This document shows, in pieces, positions 42,689 through 52,269 of a stretch of 64,000 bases of DNA. The notes below the pieces were generated by a model. That model saw only the letters and a program-made list of their open reading frames with translations, did no database searches and was not told where the DNA came from. Positions within the stretch are counted from its first letter, which is position 1. The number at the start of each line of letters is the position of its first letter. The stretch spans positions 1 to 64,000 of the forward strand of contig NZ_CDBK01000047.1 in the NCBI RefSeq assembly GCF_000819785.1, read 5' to 3'. Both the position numbers and the translations under genes were made by a program. The DNA comes from Aeromonas caviae (lineage in GTDB: Bacteria > Pseudomonadota > Gammaproteobacteria > Enterobacterales > Aeromonadaceae).

Positions 42689-44719
42689 TCACCATATCTT
42701 GACCCGTTTGGCCGGGTCCAGATAGAGCTTGTCGCCGGGCTGGATCTTGAACGCCTCGTAGAAGGCGGGGATGTTCGGTACCACGCCGTTGACCCGGTAT
42801 TCCGGCGGCGAGTGGGGATCCGAGGCGAGCAGCATCTGCATCAGCTCGGGGCGATACATGCCCTTCCACACCTGGGCCCAGCCGAGGAAGAAGCGCTGCT
42901 CGCCGGTAAAACCGTCCAGCACCGGGGCCTCCTTGCCATCCAGGGAGAGCAGGTAGGCCTTGTGGGCGATGGTGAGGCCGCCGAGATCGCCGATGTTCTC
43001 CCCCAGGGTGAACTGGCCGTTGACGTACTGGCCCTTGATGGGCTCGAAGCGGTTGTACTGGGCCACCAGCCGGCTGGTGCGAAAGCGAAACTCCTTGAGA
43101 TCCGCCGGCGTCCACCAGTCGCGCATCACGCCGTCACCGTCGGATTTGGCCCCCTGATCATCAAAACCGTGGCCCATCTCGTGGCCGATCACCCCGCCGA
43201 TGGCGCCGTAGTTGACCGCATCGTCCGCCGTCATGTCGAAGAAGGGGGGCTGCAAAATGGCGGCCGGGAAGACGATCTCGTTGTTGCTCGGGTTGTAGTA
43301 GGCGTTCACCGTCTGGGGCGACATGTGCCACTCGTCCCGATCGACCGGCTTGCCGAGGCGCGCCAGGTTGTCGGCGTATTCGAAGGCGCGGGCCCGCTGC
43401 AGGTTGCCCACCAGATCGTCGGGGCGAATGGTGATGGCGCTGTAGTCCTTCCATTTGTCCGGGTAGCCGATCTTGGGTCTGAACTTGGCGAGCTTCTCGA
43501 GGGCCTGGGTCTTGGTGGCCGGGGACATCCAGTCCAGCTCCTGGATGCTCTGGCCGTAGGCGGTGCGCAGGTTCTCCACCAGCTGCTCCATGCGGGCCTT
43601 GGCCGCTGGCGGGAAGTAGCGCTCGACATAGAGCTTGCCCACCGCCTCCCCAAGATTGTTGTCCAGCACCCCAAGGGCCCGCTCCCAGGGGGCGCGCTGC
43701 TTGGGCGTGCCGCTAAGAGCGGTGCCGAAGAAGGCAAAATTCTGGGCATCGGTCTGGCTGTCGAGGTAGGGGGCGTAATCGGTGATGAGCTGCCACTTGA
43801 GGTAGGCCTGCCAGTCAGCGACCGGGGTCTGCTGCATCACCTCGTTCAGGGCCGAGAGATAGGTGGGCTGGCCGATGACCAGGCTCTGCTGCCCCGCAAG
43901 GCCAGCCTGGGCCAGGTAGGCGTCCCAGTCGATGGCGGGGGCGAGGCGCCCCAGCTCGCTCACCGGGCCCTTGTTGTAGTTCTTCTCTCTGTCTCGCAGG
44001 GCCACGTTGTCCCACTGGATCTGGGCGAGCCTGGTCTCGAGGGCCAGGATGCGTTTCGCCTTGGCCTGGGCATCCGTCTCACCGAAGCGGCTCAGCATGG
44101 CGGCGATGTGTTGCTCGTACTTGTGCAGCAGCGCCTGGCTGTTGGGGTCGCGCTTGAGGTAGTAGTCCCGATCCGGCAGGCCGAGGCCGGCCTGGTAGAG
44201 GTAGACGGCATAGCTGTCAGGGGCCTTGGCGTCGGCGTCTATCCAGAAACCGAAGGGGGAGCCGCCACCGGTGCGGGCGCTCTGGGCGAAGGCCCGGGCG
44301 AGATCCTGCGGTGTGCTGATCTGCTCTATCTCGCTCAGCATTGGCAGCAGGGGCGTGGTGCCCTTGGCGTTGCGGGTCGCCTGATCCAGATAGCTCTGGT
44401 AGAGGTCGTGGATCTGCTGGGCCGGGGTGCCGGTGGCGGCCTTGCCATCCAGCCCCTCCACCAGCACCCGCACGTCCGCCAGGGATTTGTCCCGCAGCAG
44501 GTAGAAGGCGCCGTCGGCGGGCCTGTCATCGGGGATCTTGGCCGTGGCGAGCCAGTGGCCGTTCACGTAGCGGAAGAAGTCGTCACCAGGCTTGACGCTG
44601 GTGTCCATGTTGGCCAGCGCAAGGCCGGAGTGTTTGTCCGGTTGGCTCGGTGCCTGACTGCAACCGGCCAGCAGGGCCAGTCCGACGAGGGTGGCCAGGA
44701 TGTGTTTCTTGTTGTTCAT
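42689..44719 (-). CDS. pepO: M13 family zinc metallopeptidase, lipoprotein (PepO-like)
   Basis: A 676-residue neprilysin-type endopeptidase. The N-terminus MNNKKHILATLVGLALLAGC has a lipobox, so the enzyme should be anchored in the periplasm or outer membrane. The zinc site HEMGH and the third ligand in GENIGDLGG are intact. NAYYNPSNNEIVFPA is the substrate-binding motif, and the chain ends in VKIW, the M13 C-terminal tryptophan. It cleaves small peptides. It is divergent from tilS. The long open frame on the opposite strand is a codon-bias shadow. Confidence 0.94.
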   Translation of the reverse strand: MNNKKHILATLVGLALLAGCSQAPSQPDKHSGLALANMDTSVKPGDDFFRYVNGHWLATAKIPDDRPADGAFYLLRDKSLADVRVLVEGLDGKAATGTPAQQIHDLYQSYLDQATRNAKGTTPLLPMLSEIEQISTPQDLARAFAQSARTGGGSPFGFWIDADAKAPDSYAVYLYQAGLGLPDRDYYLKRDPNSQALLHKYEQHIAAMLSRFGETDAQAKAKRILALETRLAQIQWDNVALRDREKNYNKGPVSELGRLAPAIDWDAYLAQAGLAGQQSLVIGQPTYLSALNEVMQQTPVADWQAYLKWQLITDYAPYLDSQTDAQNFAFFGTALSGTPKQRAPWERALGVLDNNLGEAVGKLYVERYFPPAAKARMEQLVENLRTAYGQSIQELDWMSPATKTQALEKLAKFRPKIGYPDKWKDYSAITIRPDDLVGNLQRARAFEYADNLARLGKPVDRDEWHMSPQTVNAYYNPSNNEIVFPAAILQPPFFDMTADDAVNYGAIGGVIGHEMGHGFDDQGAKSDGDGVMRDWWTPADLKEFRFRTSRLVAQYNRFEPIKGQYVNGQFTLGENIGDLGGLTIAHKAYLLSLDGKEAPVLDGFTGEQRFFLGWAQVWKGMYRPELMQMLLASDPHSPPEYRVNGVVPNIPAFYEAFKIQPGDKLYLDPAKRVKIW

Positions 44720-44848
44720 TATGGTTTTATTCCAATTCGGGTTATATGGCTTCCTTGCCCACGCAGGGAGCGATTCACTCTAGCAGCCGGGTTAGCGCTT
44801 GATAAGCCCGACTCTGCTAAGATCGGCCTGGTCGTATTGGGGAAGCCT

Positions 44849-46183
44849 ATGATTTCTCGTATTTATTCTCGTTTTTGTCAGACCCTGCCCGCGCCGGAAG
44901 GTTCCCGCGGTCTGCTGGTGGCTTTCAGCGGCGGGCTCGACTCCACCGTCTTGCTGGTGCTGGCGGCCCGTTTTGCCCGCGCCCACGGCCTCGCCCTGAA
45001 CGCCCTGCACGTTCATCACGGCCTGAGCCCACATGCCGACGACTGGGTGGCTCACTGCGAAGGGGTGTGCCGGCAACTGGCGGTGCCCCTCATCGTGGAG
45101 CGGGTGCAGCTCTGTCGGGGCAACGGGGAGAGCCTGGAGGCCCAGGCGCGGGCGGCGCGTTATGAGCGACTCGCCGCCCACCTGGGGGAGGGGGAGTGGC
45201 TGCTCACCGCTCACCATCAGGACGATCAGCTGGAGACCCTGCTGCTGGCGCTCAAGCGGGGTGCCGGTCTGCGCGGGCTGGCGGGCATGGTGGCGAGCCA
45301 GCCTTTTGCCGCAGGCCATCTGTTGCGCCCCTTGCTCGACATGAGCCGGGCCGAGCTGGCGCAAGCCGCGCAGTCACTTCCTTATGGCTGGGTTGAGGAT
45401 GAGAGCAACGAGGACCCGAGCTATGACCGCAACTTCCTGCGCCAGCAGATCATCCCCCTGCTCAAGGCCCGCTGGCCCGCCATGGCCCGGACGACGGCGC
45501 GCACCATGGCCCTGTGTGCCGAGCAGGAGGCGCTCATCAGCGAGCTGGCCGAGGCGGACTGGCAGGCGGTGGGTGAGGGAGAAGGGCTGCGCATTGACGG
45601 ACTCCTCTCCCTCTCCCCCGTGCGGCGCAACAACCTGCTGCGCCACTGGATCCGCCGCCAGGGGGGAGAGATGCCCTCCCGCGAGCTGTTGGGCCTGCTG
45701 TGGCAGGAGGTGGCGCTGGCGCGCGATGACGCCAACCCCAGGCTGAGCCTGCAAGGGTTGGCGTGTCGCCGCTATCAGGGGCGCCTCTACCTGGTGGCGC
45801 CGGATCTCGCCCCCCGTGAGGAGGTGCTGCCCATCCGGATGGAAGAGACGCTCACCCTGCCGGACGGGCTCGGGCAGTTCAGGCTCTGGAGAACGGATGG
45901 CGAAGGGTTGCGGACACCGAGGGGGGACGAGCCGCTCTCGGTGCGTTTTCAGGTCGCCCCCGGCGTCATGCTGAAACCGGTGGGGCGGGTGGGCAGCCGG
46001 CGGCTCAAGAAGCTGCTGCAAGAGTACGGGGTGCCCTCCTGGCAACGGGGGCGCATTCCCATCCTCTACTACGGTGAACAGGTGGCACTGGTGGCCGGGC
46101 TCTTTGTCTGCGACGGATTTCTGGCGCCAGAAAAGGGGGTGGCGTGGGAGTGGCGGCCCCCCGTCACCCCGGATGCGGATTGA
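44849..46183 (+). CDS. tilS: tRNA(Ile)-lysidine synthase TilS
   Basis: A 444-residue enzyme that attaches lysine to C34 of tRNA-Ile2 so that it reads AUA. The PP-loop SGGLDS lies at residues 27-32, followed by HVHHGLSPHADDW and the HHQDDQLET motif. The C-terminal TilS domains end with LKKLLQEYGVPSWQRGRIPIL. GGGGAAG precedes the ATG at 44849. The frame is open a further 2.4 kb upstream through the antisense of pepO, which is an artefact. In E. coli tilS lies near accA; here a 15-kb accessory block lies between. Confidence 0.97.
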   Translation: MISRIYSRFCQTLPAPEGSRGLLVAFSGGLDSTVLLVLAARFARAHGLALNALHVHHGLSPHADDWVAHCEGVCRQLAVPLIVERVQLCRGNGESLEAQARAARYERLAAHLGEGEWLLTAHHQDDQLETLLLALKRGAGLRGLAGMVASQPFAAGHLLRPLLDMSRAELAQAAQSLPYGWVEDESNEDPSYDRNFLRQQIIPLLKARWPAMARTTARTMALCAEQEALISELAEADWQAVGEGEGLRIDGLLSLSPVRRNNLLRHWIRRQGGEMPSRELLGLLWQEVALARDDANPRLSLQGLACRRYQGRLYLVAPDLAPREEVLPIRMEETLTLPDGLGQFRLWRTDGEGLRTPRGDEPLSVRFQVAPGVMLKPVGRVGSRRLKKLLQEYGVPSWQRGRIPILYYGEQVALVAGLFVCDGFLAPEKGVAWEWRPPVTPDAD

Positions 46184-46225
46184 CATCGCAGAGTGACAGG
46201 GGGCCGGGAGGTGAAGGGTGATGCC

Positions 46226-47152
46226 CTATTCGGGCAGGCCGGAGCCCCCGGCTTTCTTGCGGGCGTAAAGATGAGTATCGGCCGTCTCGTAGAGGCGCTG
46301 CACATCCATGCCCGACTGCCAGCTGGCGGCTCCCAGGCTGCACCCCACCGAGAAGGCGCTGAGCTCCTTGTGGCTGTGGAGCACATGTTGCAACCGCAGC
46401 CAGACCGGGCGCCAGGCCTCGGGGTCCGCGGGTTGCAGCAGCAGGGCAAACTCGTCCCCGCCGAGGCGAAACGCCTGATCCGTCCCGCGAATGCACCCCT
46501 GCAGCAACTGGGCGAAGCGGCTTAGCACCAGGTCGCCCACCGGGTGGCCCCAGGTGTCATTGACCTGCTTGAATCTGTCGAGATCCAGCAGCACCAGCAC
46601 CAGGCCGTGGGGTTCCCGGCTGTGTTGCTCCACCGCCCGGCCGATGGCCTCGTCGAAGTAGGCGCGATTGCCAAGCCCGGTCAGGTGGTCGAGCCGCACC
46701 TGCTGTTCCAGCCGATCCAGCCGCAGATAGAGGGGCAGGGTGAGACTGAACAGCTGATGATATTGCTCAAGCAACCGCCTCTGGCCGTCGCTCAGGGGGT
46801 GCTCCAGCTCGTAGTGCAACTGGCCGAGCAACTGCTCGTGTCGTCCCCGCAGCTCGAAGCGATAGGCATGCAGGGTCAGCCTGGCCTGGGGCGGGTGCGA
46901 GATGAGGGGATGGGGCTGGCCACAGTCGAACTGGAGCGAGTGGATCCGGACAATGTTTGCCACCCGCTCGGCAAAGATTGCCAGCAGGGCGTCAAGATCC
47001 CGTTGCCCCAGCAACTGCTCTATCTGCTGATAGCGGTCCTGCCCGGTCAACGGCGCAAGCCGCTCCATCTGCTGTACCCACTGCTCTATGCCATGTCCGA
47101 AGCCGTTCAATGACGATGTGTTTTCCACGTTACAGCCCTTACACCTCTCCAT
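46226..47152 (-). CDS. Diguanylate cyclase (GGDEF domain)
   Basis: A 308-residue soluble protein. The N-terminal half (1-150) is helical and probably a sensor or dimerisation region of no recognised type; it has an early CKGC cysteine pair. The C-terminal GGDEF domain (about 152-305) contains DHLTGLGNRAYFDEAI, LDLDRFKQVNDTWGHPVGD and the active site RLGGDEFALL. RGTD five residues before GGDEF is an intact inhibitory I-site, so product feedback is likely. It should make cyclic di-GMP. The start codon is uncertain because no ribosome site is clear. Confidence 0.92.
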   Translation of the reverse strand: MERCKGCNVENTSSLNGFGHGIEQWVQQMERLAPLTGQDRYQQIEQLLGQRDLDALLAIFAERVANIVRIHSLQFDCGQPHPLISHPPQARLTLHAYRFELRGRHEQLLGQLHYELEHPLSDGQRRLLEQYHQLFSLTLPLYLRLDRLEQQVRLDHLTGLGNRAYFDEAIGRAVEQHSREPHGLVLVLLDLDRFKQVNDTWGHPVGDLVLSRFAQLLQGCIRGTDQAFRLGGDEFALLLQPADPEAWRPVWLRLQHVLHSHKELSAFSVGCSLGAASWQSGMDVQRLYETADTHLYARKKAGGSGLPE

Positions 47153-47339
47153 TCATTGCGCAGGCTCTTGCAAGCCCTGTGCCTAAAATATGTCCGATGA
47201 AAAACAAGGGGGCTGGCTAGGCTTAACGGGATGAAACGGGAGGGGAAATCCCTGCCGCTGAGCGAGTGGCGTGCCATATGGGGAGCGGGCGCTGTGCTTG
47301 CAGGGAAGAGAGTGCCGGGCAGATGAAGGAGAGGGATGG

Positions 47340-49292
47340 GTGTACACCGATGTGTTGATCCTGCTGATCTTCGCCGTTGTGCTGGTGGCCATTTTCCGGC
47401 GCCTCGGCCAGCCGGTGATCCTTGCCTATCTGTTTGCCGGCATGCTGCTCGGCCCCCATGGCGTGGCCATCGTCACGGGTCAGGCCATGATGCAGACCAT
47501 AGGAGAGCTTGGCATCGTGTTCCTGATGTTCTCCCTCGGGCTCGAGTTCTCCCTGCCGCGTCTGCTCGCCATGCGCAAGCTGGTGCTGGGGGTCGGCAGC
47601 CTGCAGGTGCTGCTCACCTCACTGCTGTTTTTCGGGCTCGGCTGGTGGTGGGGGCTGAGCCTGGCCCAGGCGCTGGTGGTGTCAGGCACCCTGGCGCTCT
47701 CCTCCACCGCCGTGGTGATCAAGCAGCTCGGCGAGCTCAAGCAGCTCCATACCCGGCGAGCCCAGCTCGGGGTGAGCGTGCTGCTGTTCCAGGATCTTGC
47801 CGTGGTGCCCCTGCTGGTGATGATCCCCATCTTGGCCCAGCCCGAGGTGCAGGGCAGCGCCCTGCTGGCGGAGGTCGCCTGGGCCTCCCTCAAGGGGTTG
47901 TTTGCGCTCTCCGTGCTGCTGGCGGTGGGGAAGTGGCTGCTGCCCATGCTGTTTTTCGAGGTGGCGCGCGCACGTTCAGATGAACTCTTCGTACTGAGTG
48001 CCCTGCTGGTGGCATTGCTGGCGGCCTCCCTGACCCAGTGGATGGGGCTCTCCATGGCGCTCGGTGCCTTTCTGGCGGGTATGATGCTGGGGGAGTCCCA
48101 CTATCGTCATCAGCTCGAGGTGGACATCAAGCCGTTTCGCGACGTGTTGATGGGGCTCTTCTTCATTACCATCGGCATGACCATGGACTGGGCGCTGGTG
48201 GCGGACGCCTGGTGGCAGGTGCTGGCCTGTGTGACGGGGCTCATCCTGTGCAAGTCGCTGCTCATATTGCTGGCGGGCCGCCTGATGGGGGAGCGCAAGC
48301 GTGACGCCATGGCCGCCGGCATCATGTTGGGCCAGGTCGGGGAGTTCGGTTTTGTGCTGCTGGCGCTGGCGAGTCATCACGGCTTGCTGGATCACCAGCT
48401 GGTCTCTCTGCTGATCGGCATCGGTGTCATCTCCATCGCCCTCACCCCCTGGCTGGTGTTGCGGGCGCTGGGACTTGCCCACTCCCTCACCGACAGTGCC
48501 CTGCTCTCTCGCGCCGAGGTGGCCCAGTCGGGCCTGAGCAAACACCAGCACGTCATCATCGCCGGGTTCGGACGCACCGGCCAAACCTGTGCCCGCTTTC
48601 TCAAGCTCGAAGAGATCCCCTTCCTGGCCCTGGATCTCGATCCCGAGCGGGTGAGCGAGGCCAAGCTGGCGGGGGAGCAGGTGGCGTTCGGCGATGCCAG
48701 TCGGCGCGACATCCTGCTGGCGGCCGGTCTGCTGCGGGCGCGGCTGGTGATCATCACCTTCGACGATCAAAAGCGGGTCGATGCCATGCTGACGCTGATC
48801 CGGGAGCTGGCGGGGGAGATCAAGGTGCTGGTACGCACCCGGGATGACAGCTTCCTTGAACACTACAAGCAGGCCGGCGCCTTCGAGGTGATCCCCGAAT
48901 CCCAGGAGGGAGCCCTGATGCTGGTCTCCCACCTGCTGCTCAACTGCGACATTCCCATCGGCCGGGTGATCCGGCGCATGGAGCACGAGCGCAGCAGCCA
49001 GTATCGCTTTCTGCACGGTTTCTACTGGGGCGGCAAGAGTGCGGGCAATCTGGAGACGGATCAACAGCTCGAGCGGCTACATCCCGTGCTGCTGCACGAC
49101 CAGGCCTGGGCGGTGGGACACAGGGTACGGGATCTCGCCCTGGGAGAGGTGCGCATCAAGGCGATTCATCGCGGGGAGCGCAGCCTGGATCCCAGGCGCG
49201 AGCTGGTGCTGGCGGCGGGAGATACCCTGGTGCTTTTCGGCACGGCCGTGGCCATGGAACAGGCCGAGCAGCGCCTGCTGGAGGGACGCTAG
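47340..49292 (+). CDS. CPA2 family cation:proton antiporter with RCK domains (KefB/KefC/YbaL type)
   Basis: A 650-residue protein. It starts with GTG at 47340 (MYTDVLILLIFAVVLVAIFRR), which has AAGGAGAGG at ideal distance. About 12 membrane helices (1-385) are followed by a nucleotide-binding RCK/TrkA-N domain (about 400-515, IIAGFGRTGQTCARFL) and a TrkA-C domain (about 560-645). It probably exchanges K+ or Na+ for H+ under nucleotide control. No KefF or KefG partner is adjacent, which argues against a glutathione-gated Kef system. It is convergent with the patatin gene. Confidence 0.93.
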   Translation: MYTDVLILLIFAVVLVAIFRRLGQPVILAYLFAGMLLGPHGVAIVTGQAMMQTIGELGIVFLMFSLGLEFSLPRLLAMRKLVLGVGSLQVLLTSLLFFGLGWWWGLSLAQALVVSGTLALSSTAVVIKQLGELKQLHTRRAQLGVSVLLFQDLAVVPLLVMIPILAQPEVQGSALLAEVAWASLKGLFALSVLLAVGKWLLPMLFFEVARARSDELFVLSALLVALLAASLTQWMGLSMALGAFLAGMMLGESHYRHQLEVDIKPFRDVLMGLFFITIGMTMDWALVADAWWQVLACVTGLILCKSLLILLAGRLMGERKRDAMAAGIMLGQVGEFGFVLLALASHHGLLDHQLVSLLIGIGVISIALTPWLVLRALGLAHSLTDSALLSRAEVAQSGLSKHQHVIIAGFGRTGQTCARFLKLEEIPFLALDLDPERVSEAKLAGEQVAFGDASRRDILLAAGLLRARLVIITFDDQKRVDAMLTLIRELAGEIKVLVRTRDDSFLEHYKQAGAFEVIPESQEGALMLVSHLLLNCDIPIGRVIRRMEHERSSQYRFLHGFYWGGKSAGNLETDQQLERLHPVLLHDQAWAVGHRVRDLALGEVRIKAIHRGERSLDPRRELVLAAGDTLVLFGTAVAMEQAEQRLLEGR

Positions 49293-49319
49293 GATCTCCT
49301 TCCCATGGGATAAGGCCCC

Positions 49320-50480
49320 TCAGGCCTCTTCGCGAAACTGCTCCTGCTTCCCGCTGCCCGGCAGGTCGAGGAAGGCCTCGATGCGCTGGCGGTGATCCAG
49401 CGCGTCCTGGTATCCCAGCTTGATGAGCCGCTGGCAATGGCCGGGATCAAACATCAGGAAGCTGGCCAGGCTGCTGCTCTCTTCGCCGTTGACCCCGAGC
49501 ACTCGCAACAGACGGCGCAGCTGGGTCGGCAACCGTGGGAGGTATTCGAGGGCGATGAGGTCGAGATCCTGGCTGGGGCGGATCACGCAGGTCTCCACCT
49601 GGCGCAGTTTCAGCCGACTGCGCTCCCGTGCCGGAATGAGGGAAAGGGTCTGGTTGATGCGCCCGAGCCGCTCCAGATCCGAATTGAGGGTGTCGGAGAA
49701 GACGGTGTTGAGCAGATGGCTCGCGATGTTGGAGCTGGTCAGGTGCCCCTGGCGGGGAGTCGGGTTCTCCCTGTGAGGGGAGTCCAGGGTCACCAGCAGT
49801 ATCCGCTCCGCCCCCAGGTGGATGGCGGGGCTGAGTGGGCTCAACTGGTGGATGGATCCATCCCCGTAGACGCGATCGCCGATGGGGGTGGCGGGAAAGA
49901 CGAAGGGCAGCGCCGACGAGGCCAGCAGGTGATCCGAGGTGAGCAGGGTACGCAGGCCACGTCGTCTGGCGCGCTCCCAGGGCTGATGTTCGGCCCGCCC
50001 CTGGAAGAAGGTGGTGGAGAGGCCGTCATCGTAGTCGGAGGCCGTGATGGCGATGGCCTCCAGGCTGCCGTAGAGAATGTTGTCATCGATGCGGTGATAG
50101 TCGATGAGCTGATCCAGCAGACGGCGCAGGGGGGCGTTGTCAAACAGGTGAAAGGCGCGGTTGCTCTGGGGGGTGATGAGGCCGGCCGAGCCCTGATAGA
50201 GGGTGCGCCACAGCAGTTGGCAAGGGTGGAAGTCGAAGATGTGGTGGGTCTCGAAACGTCGCCAGACCCACTCCAGCTTGCGCACCCCCAGATGGAAACA
50301 GGAGGCGTAGCACGCCAGCGCCGTGATGTTGAGAGCCCCCGCCGAGGTGCCGCACAGAATGGGGAAGGGGATGCCGATGTTGCGGGGGTAGAGTTCGGCC
50401 ACCGCCTTGAGTACGCCGACCTGATAGGCGGCGCGGGCACCACCACCAGTCAGCAGAAGAGCAGTATTGGGTCTGGCCAT
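49320..50480 (-). CDS. Patatin-like phospholipase
   Basis: A 386-residue soluble acyl hydrolase. The oxyanion loop LLTGGGARAAYQVGVL (residues 9-24), nucleophile serine in GTSAG (Ser 46) and catalytic aspartate in YGDGSIHQL (about 209) form the Ser-Asp dyad. There is no signal peptide, so it acts in the cytoplasm or is secreted by another route. Lipid substrates are likely but unproven. It shares strand with the hydrolase upstream, with a terminator between, so it is probably transcribed alone. Confidence 0.93.
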   Translation of the reverse strand: MARPNTALLLTGGGARAAYQVGVLKAVAELYPRNIGIPFPILCGTSAGALNITALACYASCFHLGVRKLEWVWRRFETHHIFDFHPCQLLWRTLYQGSAGLITPQSNRAFHLFDNAPLRRLLDQLIDYHRIDDNILYGSLEAIAITASDYDDGLSTTFFQGRAEHQPWERARRRGLRTLLTSDHLLASSALPFVFPATPIGDRVYGDGSIHQLSPLSPAIHLGAERILLVTLDSPHRENPTPRQGHLTSSNIASHLLNTVFSDTLNSDLERLGRINQTLSLIPARERSRLKLRQVETCVIRPSQDLDLIALEYLPRLPTQLRRLLRVLGVNGEESSSLASFLMFDPGHCQRLIKLGYQDALDHRQRIEAFLDLPGSGKQEQFREEA

Positions 50481-50549
50481 GAGGGTGCGCCTTATCGTGA
50501 TCGCCAGGGCGGGTTGCCACCGCGCAATTCAACTATAAGACGTTGTATA

Positions 50550-50588
50550 CCGGATAAAAATGGGCCGCACGCTCAATTTTTGCGGCCC
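50550..50588 (-). terminator. Intrinsic terminator of the alpha/beta hydrolase gene
   Basis: Minus-strand stem GGGCCGC and GCGGCCC (plus 50562-50568 and 50582-50588), long loop, then ATTTTTA. Confidence 0.78.
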
Positions 50589-50597
50589 GTTTCATTT

Positions 50598-51455
50598 TCA
50601 GTTTGCCAAGGGGGTCTGGCTCAGTTGATCGAAGGCGGCGAAGGCTGGAGGGCTTGCCAGAATACGGCCATGGCCGAGACCCCGGGTGCTCACCAGCCGG
50701 GTGCGGCCATCCTGGGCCGCGCGCAGGGAGTCCCGGTGGGGGGCGAAGCGGTCTTCCTCATCGTGCACGATGAGGGCGGCGCCGCTGCGCCGGGCGAGCC
50801 GGCCAAGGGGGTCAACCGTGCTGAGCGGGTGCTGGTATTCGTGTTCTATCTCCTTGACCACCGCATCGAACAGCCGGATGGAGTAGCCGGAGCGCGCCAC
50901 CATGCCGTAGAGCTGGGGCACGTAGTCGAGCACCGGGGAGATGAGCAGCAGCGGCAGCGCATCCATGGCAGGGTGACGGCTGCTGAGGGTGACGGCGCCC
51001 CCCATGCTGTGGGTGATGACGCCCTGGACGGGGCCGACCCGCTCGAGGATCTCGTCGAAAGCGCGCACGAAGCGGGGCAGGTGACCCCTGTTCCCTTCGC
51101 TCCGGCCGTGGGCGGGGTGATCGTAGGCGAGCGCCGTATAGCCCTGGGCGGCGATGTGGCTCATCAGCGGATAGAACTGGCTGGCACTGCCTGACCAGCC
51201 GTGCATCAGCAGCCAGACCGGCCCCTGGCCGAGCCGGTAGCTCATCAGGGTCCCTTCACTGGTGTGGATGGCCTGCTCGACCAGGCCAGCCGGGGCTGCG
51301 ACGTCCCGGGTCGCCCGCTGCGGGGTGAGCAGCAGCTTGCTGGCGGTGCGCTTGGCGTGGGTGGGCGCGAGCACGTGATGCAGGCGGGTGCCGAGGCCCA
51401 GCAGCAACTTGCTCGGGCTGAAGCGGCGTGTGTTGAAATAGATCTTGCTGCTCAT
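50598..51455 (-). CDS. Alpha/beta hydrolase
   Basis: A 285-residue hydrolase starting MSSKIYFNTRRFSPS; an ATG two codons earlier (51461) is less well placed relative to CAGGA. The fold is indicated by VWLLMHGWSGSASQF (oxyanion HG), the nucleophile elbow THSMGGA, the acid region IVHDEEDRFAPH and the histidine in GLGHGRIL. The substrate is unknown; it resembles small carboxylesterases or lipases. The upstream TetR gene on the same strand and a shared operator-like motif suggest control by that regulator. Confidence 0.9.
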   Translation of the reverse strand: MSSKIYFNTRRFSPSKLLLGLGTRLHHVLAPTHAKRTASKLLLTPQRATRDVAAPAGLVEQAIHTSEGTLMSYRLGQGPVWLLMHGWSGSASQFYPLMSHIAAQGYTALAYDHPAHGRSEGNRGHLPRFVRAFDEILERVGPVQGVITHSMGGAVTLSSRHPAMDALPLLLISPVLDYVPQLYGMVARSGYSIRLFDAVVKEIEHEYQHPLSTVDPLGRLARRSGAALIVHDEEDRFAPHRDSLRAAQDGRTRLVSTRGLGHGRILASPPAFAAFDQLSQTPLAN

Positions 51456-51478
51456 GGTCATCCTGTGTCTTTTGTGTG

Positions 51479-51492
51479 CGAACGATCGTGCT
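51479..51492. promoter_or_regulatory. Operator-like motif upstream of the hydrolase gene
   Basis: CGAACGATCGTGCT, containing the 8-bp palindrome ACGATCGT. It matches the motif before the tetR gene (52143-52156) at 11 of 14 positions and stands 24 bases before the hydrolase start. Confidence 0.5.
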
Positions 51493-51527
51493 TTTTTGCG
51501 ATTTTTTAAAAAGAAGAGCCCGTCGGG

Positions 51528-52109
51528 TCAGCGCCAGCTGGCCAGCAGAGCGGTGACCTCCGGCCAGAAGTGGCGGGCCGGATCCTCGCTGAGCGCCAGG
51601 GCATGGAACACCTGATCCCCGAGATAGAGGCCATAAAGGCGATAGACGGCGCGCCAGGGGTCGAGATCGCTGCGCCACTCCCCTCTGGCCTGCCCCTGCA
51701 CTACCTGGCGTGCCAGGTAGTCGAGCCAGAAACGGACCAGCTCGCGTGCCGCCTGCTGGACCTCACCCTCCTGGGCGGAGGTCCAGGCATCGAGGAACAT
51801 GCAGCGGCCGGCAAAACTCTGGTTCCAGGCCAGCCAGGCCTGCAACAGGGCGAGCAGTTTCTCCTGCTGGGTGGCGTGCCCCTGTTGGCGCACCGGCTGG
51901 ATCACCCGCTCCCGAAATACCTCGGCGGAATGGGTGAGCACGGCGATTTGGAGGTTGTCGCGGGACTGGAAGTGGGCGAACAGACCGCTTTTTGACATCT
52001 CGCAGGCCGTTGCGAGGGAGCCTATGGTGAGGCTCTCCAGCCCCTGCTGGCTCGCCTGCTCGAATGCAGTCTGCAAAATGGTGTCGCGGGTCAGACGTCC
52101 CTTGCTCAT
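51528..52109 (-). CDS. TetR/AcrR family transcriptional regulator
   Basis: A 193-residue regulator. The N-terminal helix-turn-helix is visible in ILQTAFEQASQQGLESLTIG and CEMSKSGLFAHFQSRDNL (residues about 10-52). The all-helical ligand domain follows, in a TetR_C type with LDAWTSAQEGEVQQAARELV. GAGGAGAG precedes the ATG at 52109. It lies 72 bp upstream of the hydrolase. Motifs of the same pattern before both genes suggest autoregulation and repression of the hydrolase. The ligand is unknown. Confidence 0.92.
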   Translation of the reverse strand: MSKGRLTRDTILQTAFEQASQQGLESLTIGSLATACEMSKSGLFAHFQSRDNLQIAVLTHSAEVFRERVIQPVRQQGHATQQEKLLALLQAWLAWNQSFAGRCMFLDAWTSAQEGEVQQAARELVRFWLDYLARQVVQGQARGEWRSDLDPWRAVYRLYGLYLGDQVFHALALSEDPARHFWPEVTALLASWR

Positions 52110-52142
52110 CCGGCTCTCCTCTCTCTGGGCTGGCAGCATAAA

Positions 52143-52156
52143 GTACGACCGTGCTA
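52143..52156. promoter_or_regulatory. Operator-like motif upstream of the tetR gene
   Basis: AGTACGACCGTGCT, an imperfect dyad (5 of 7 pairs) about 34 bases before the tetR start. See the partner motif at 51479-51492. Confidence 0.5.
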
Positions 52157-52269
52157 ATTGTCGAGCCGCAAATGGTGCAGGGAGGCCGTTTCCGGCTGCC
52201 GCGGGGGGCCAGAGAGTCTTCTGGGAGGCGGTTGTGGCTGGCTTGTTACGAGCCAGCCGGGGACGAGCT

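Noticed and set aside
42437-44848. Very long open frame on the plus strand running into tilS
   Set aside because: It is the antisense of pepO, whose protein has intact M13 motifs. High GC and codon bias keep the opposite frame open; tilS has its own ribosome site at 44849.
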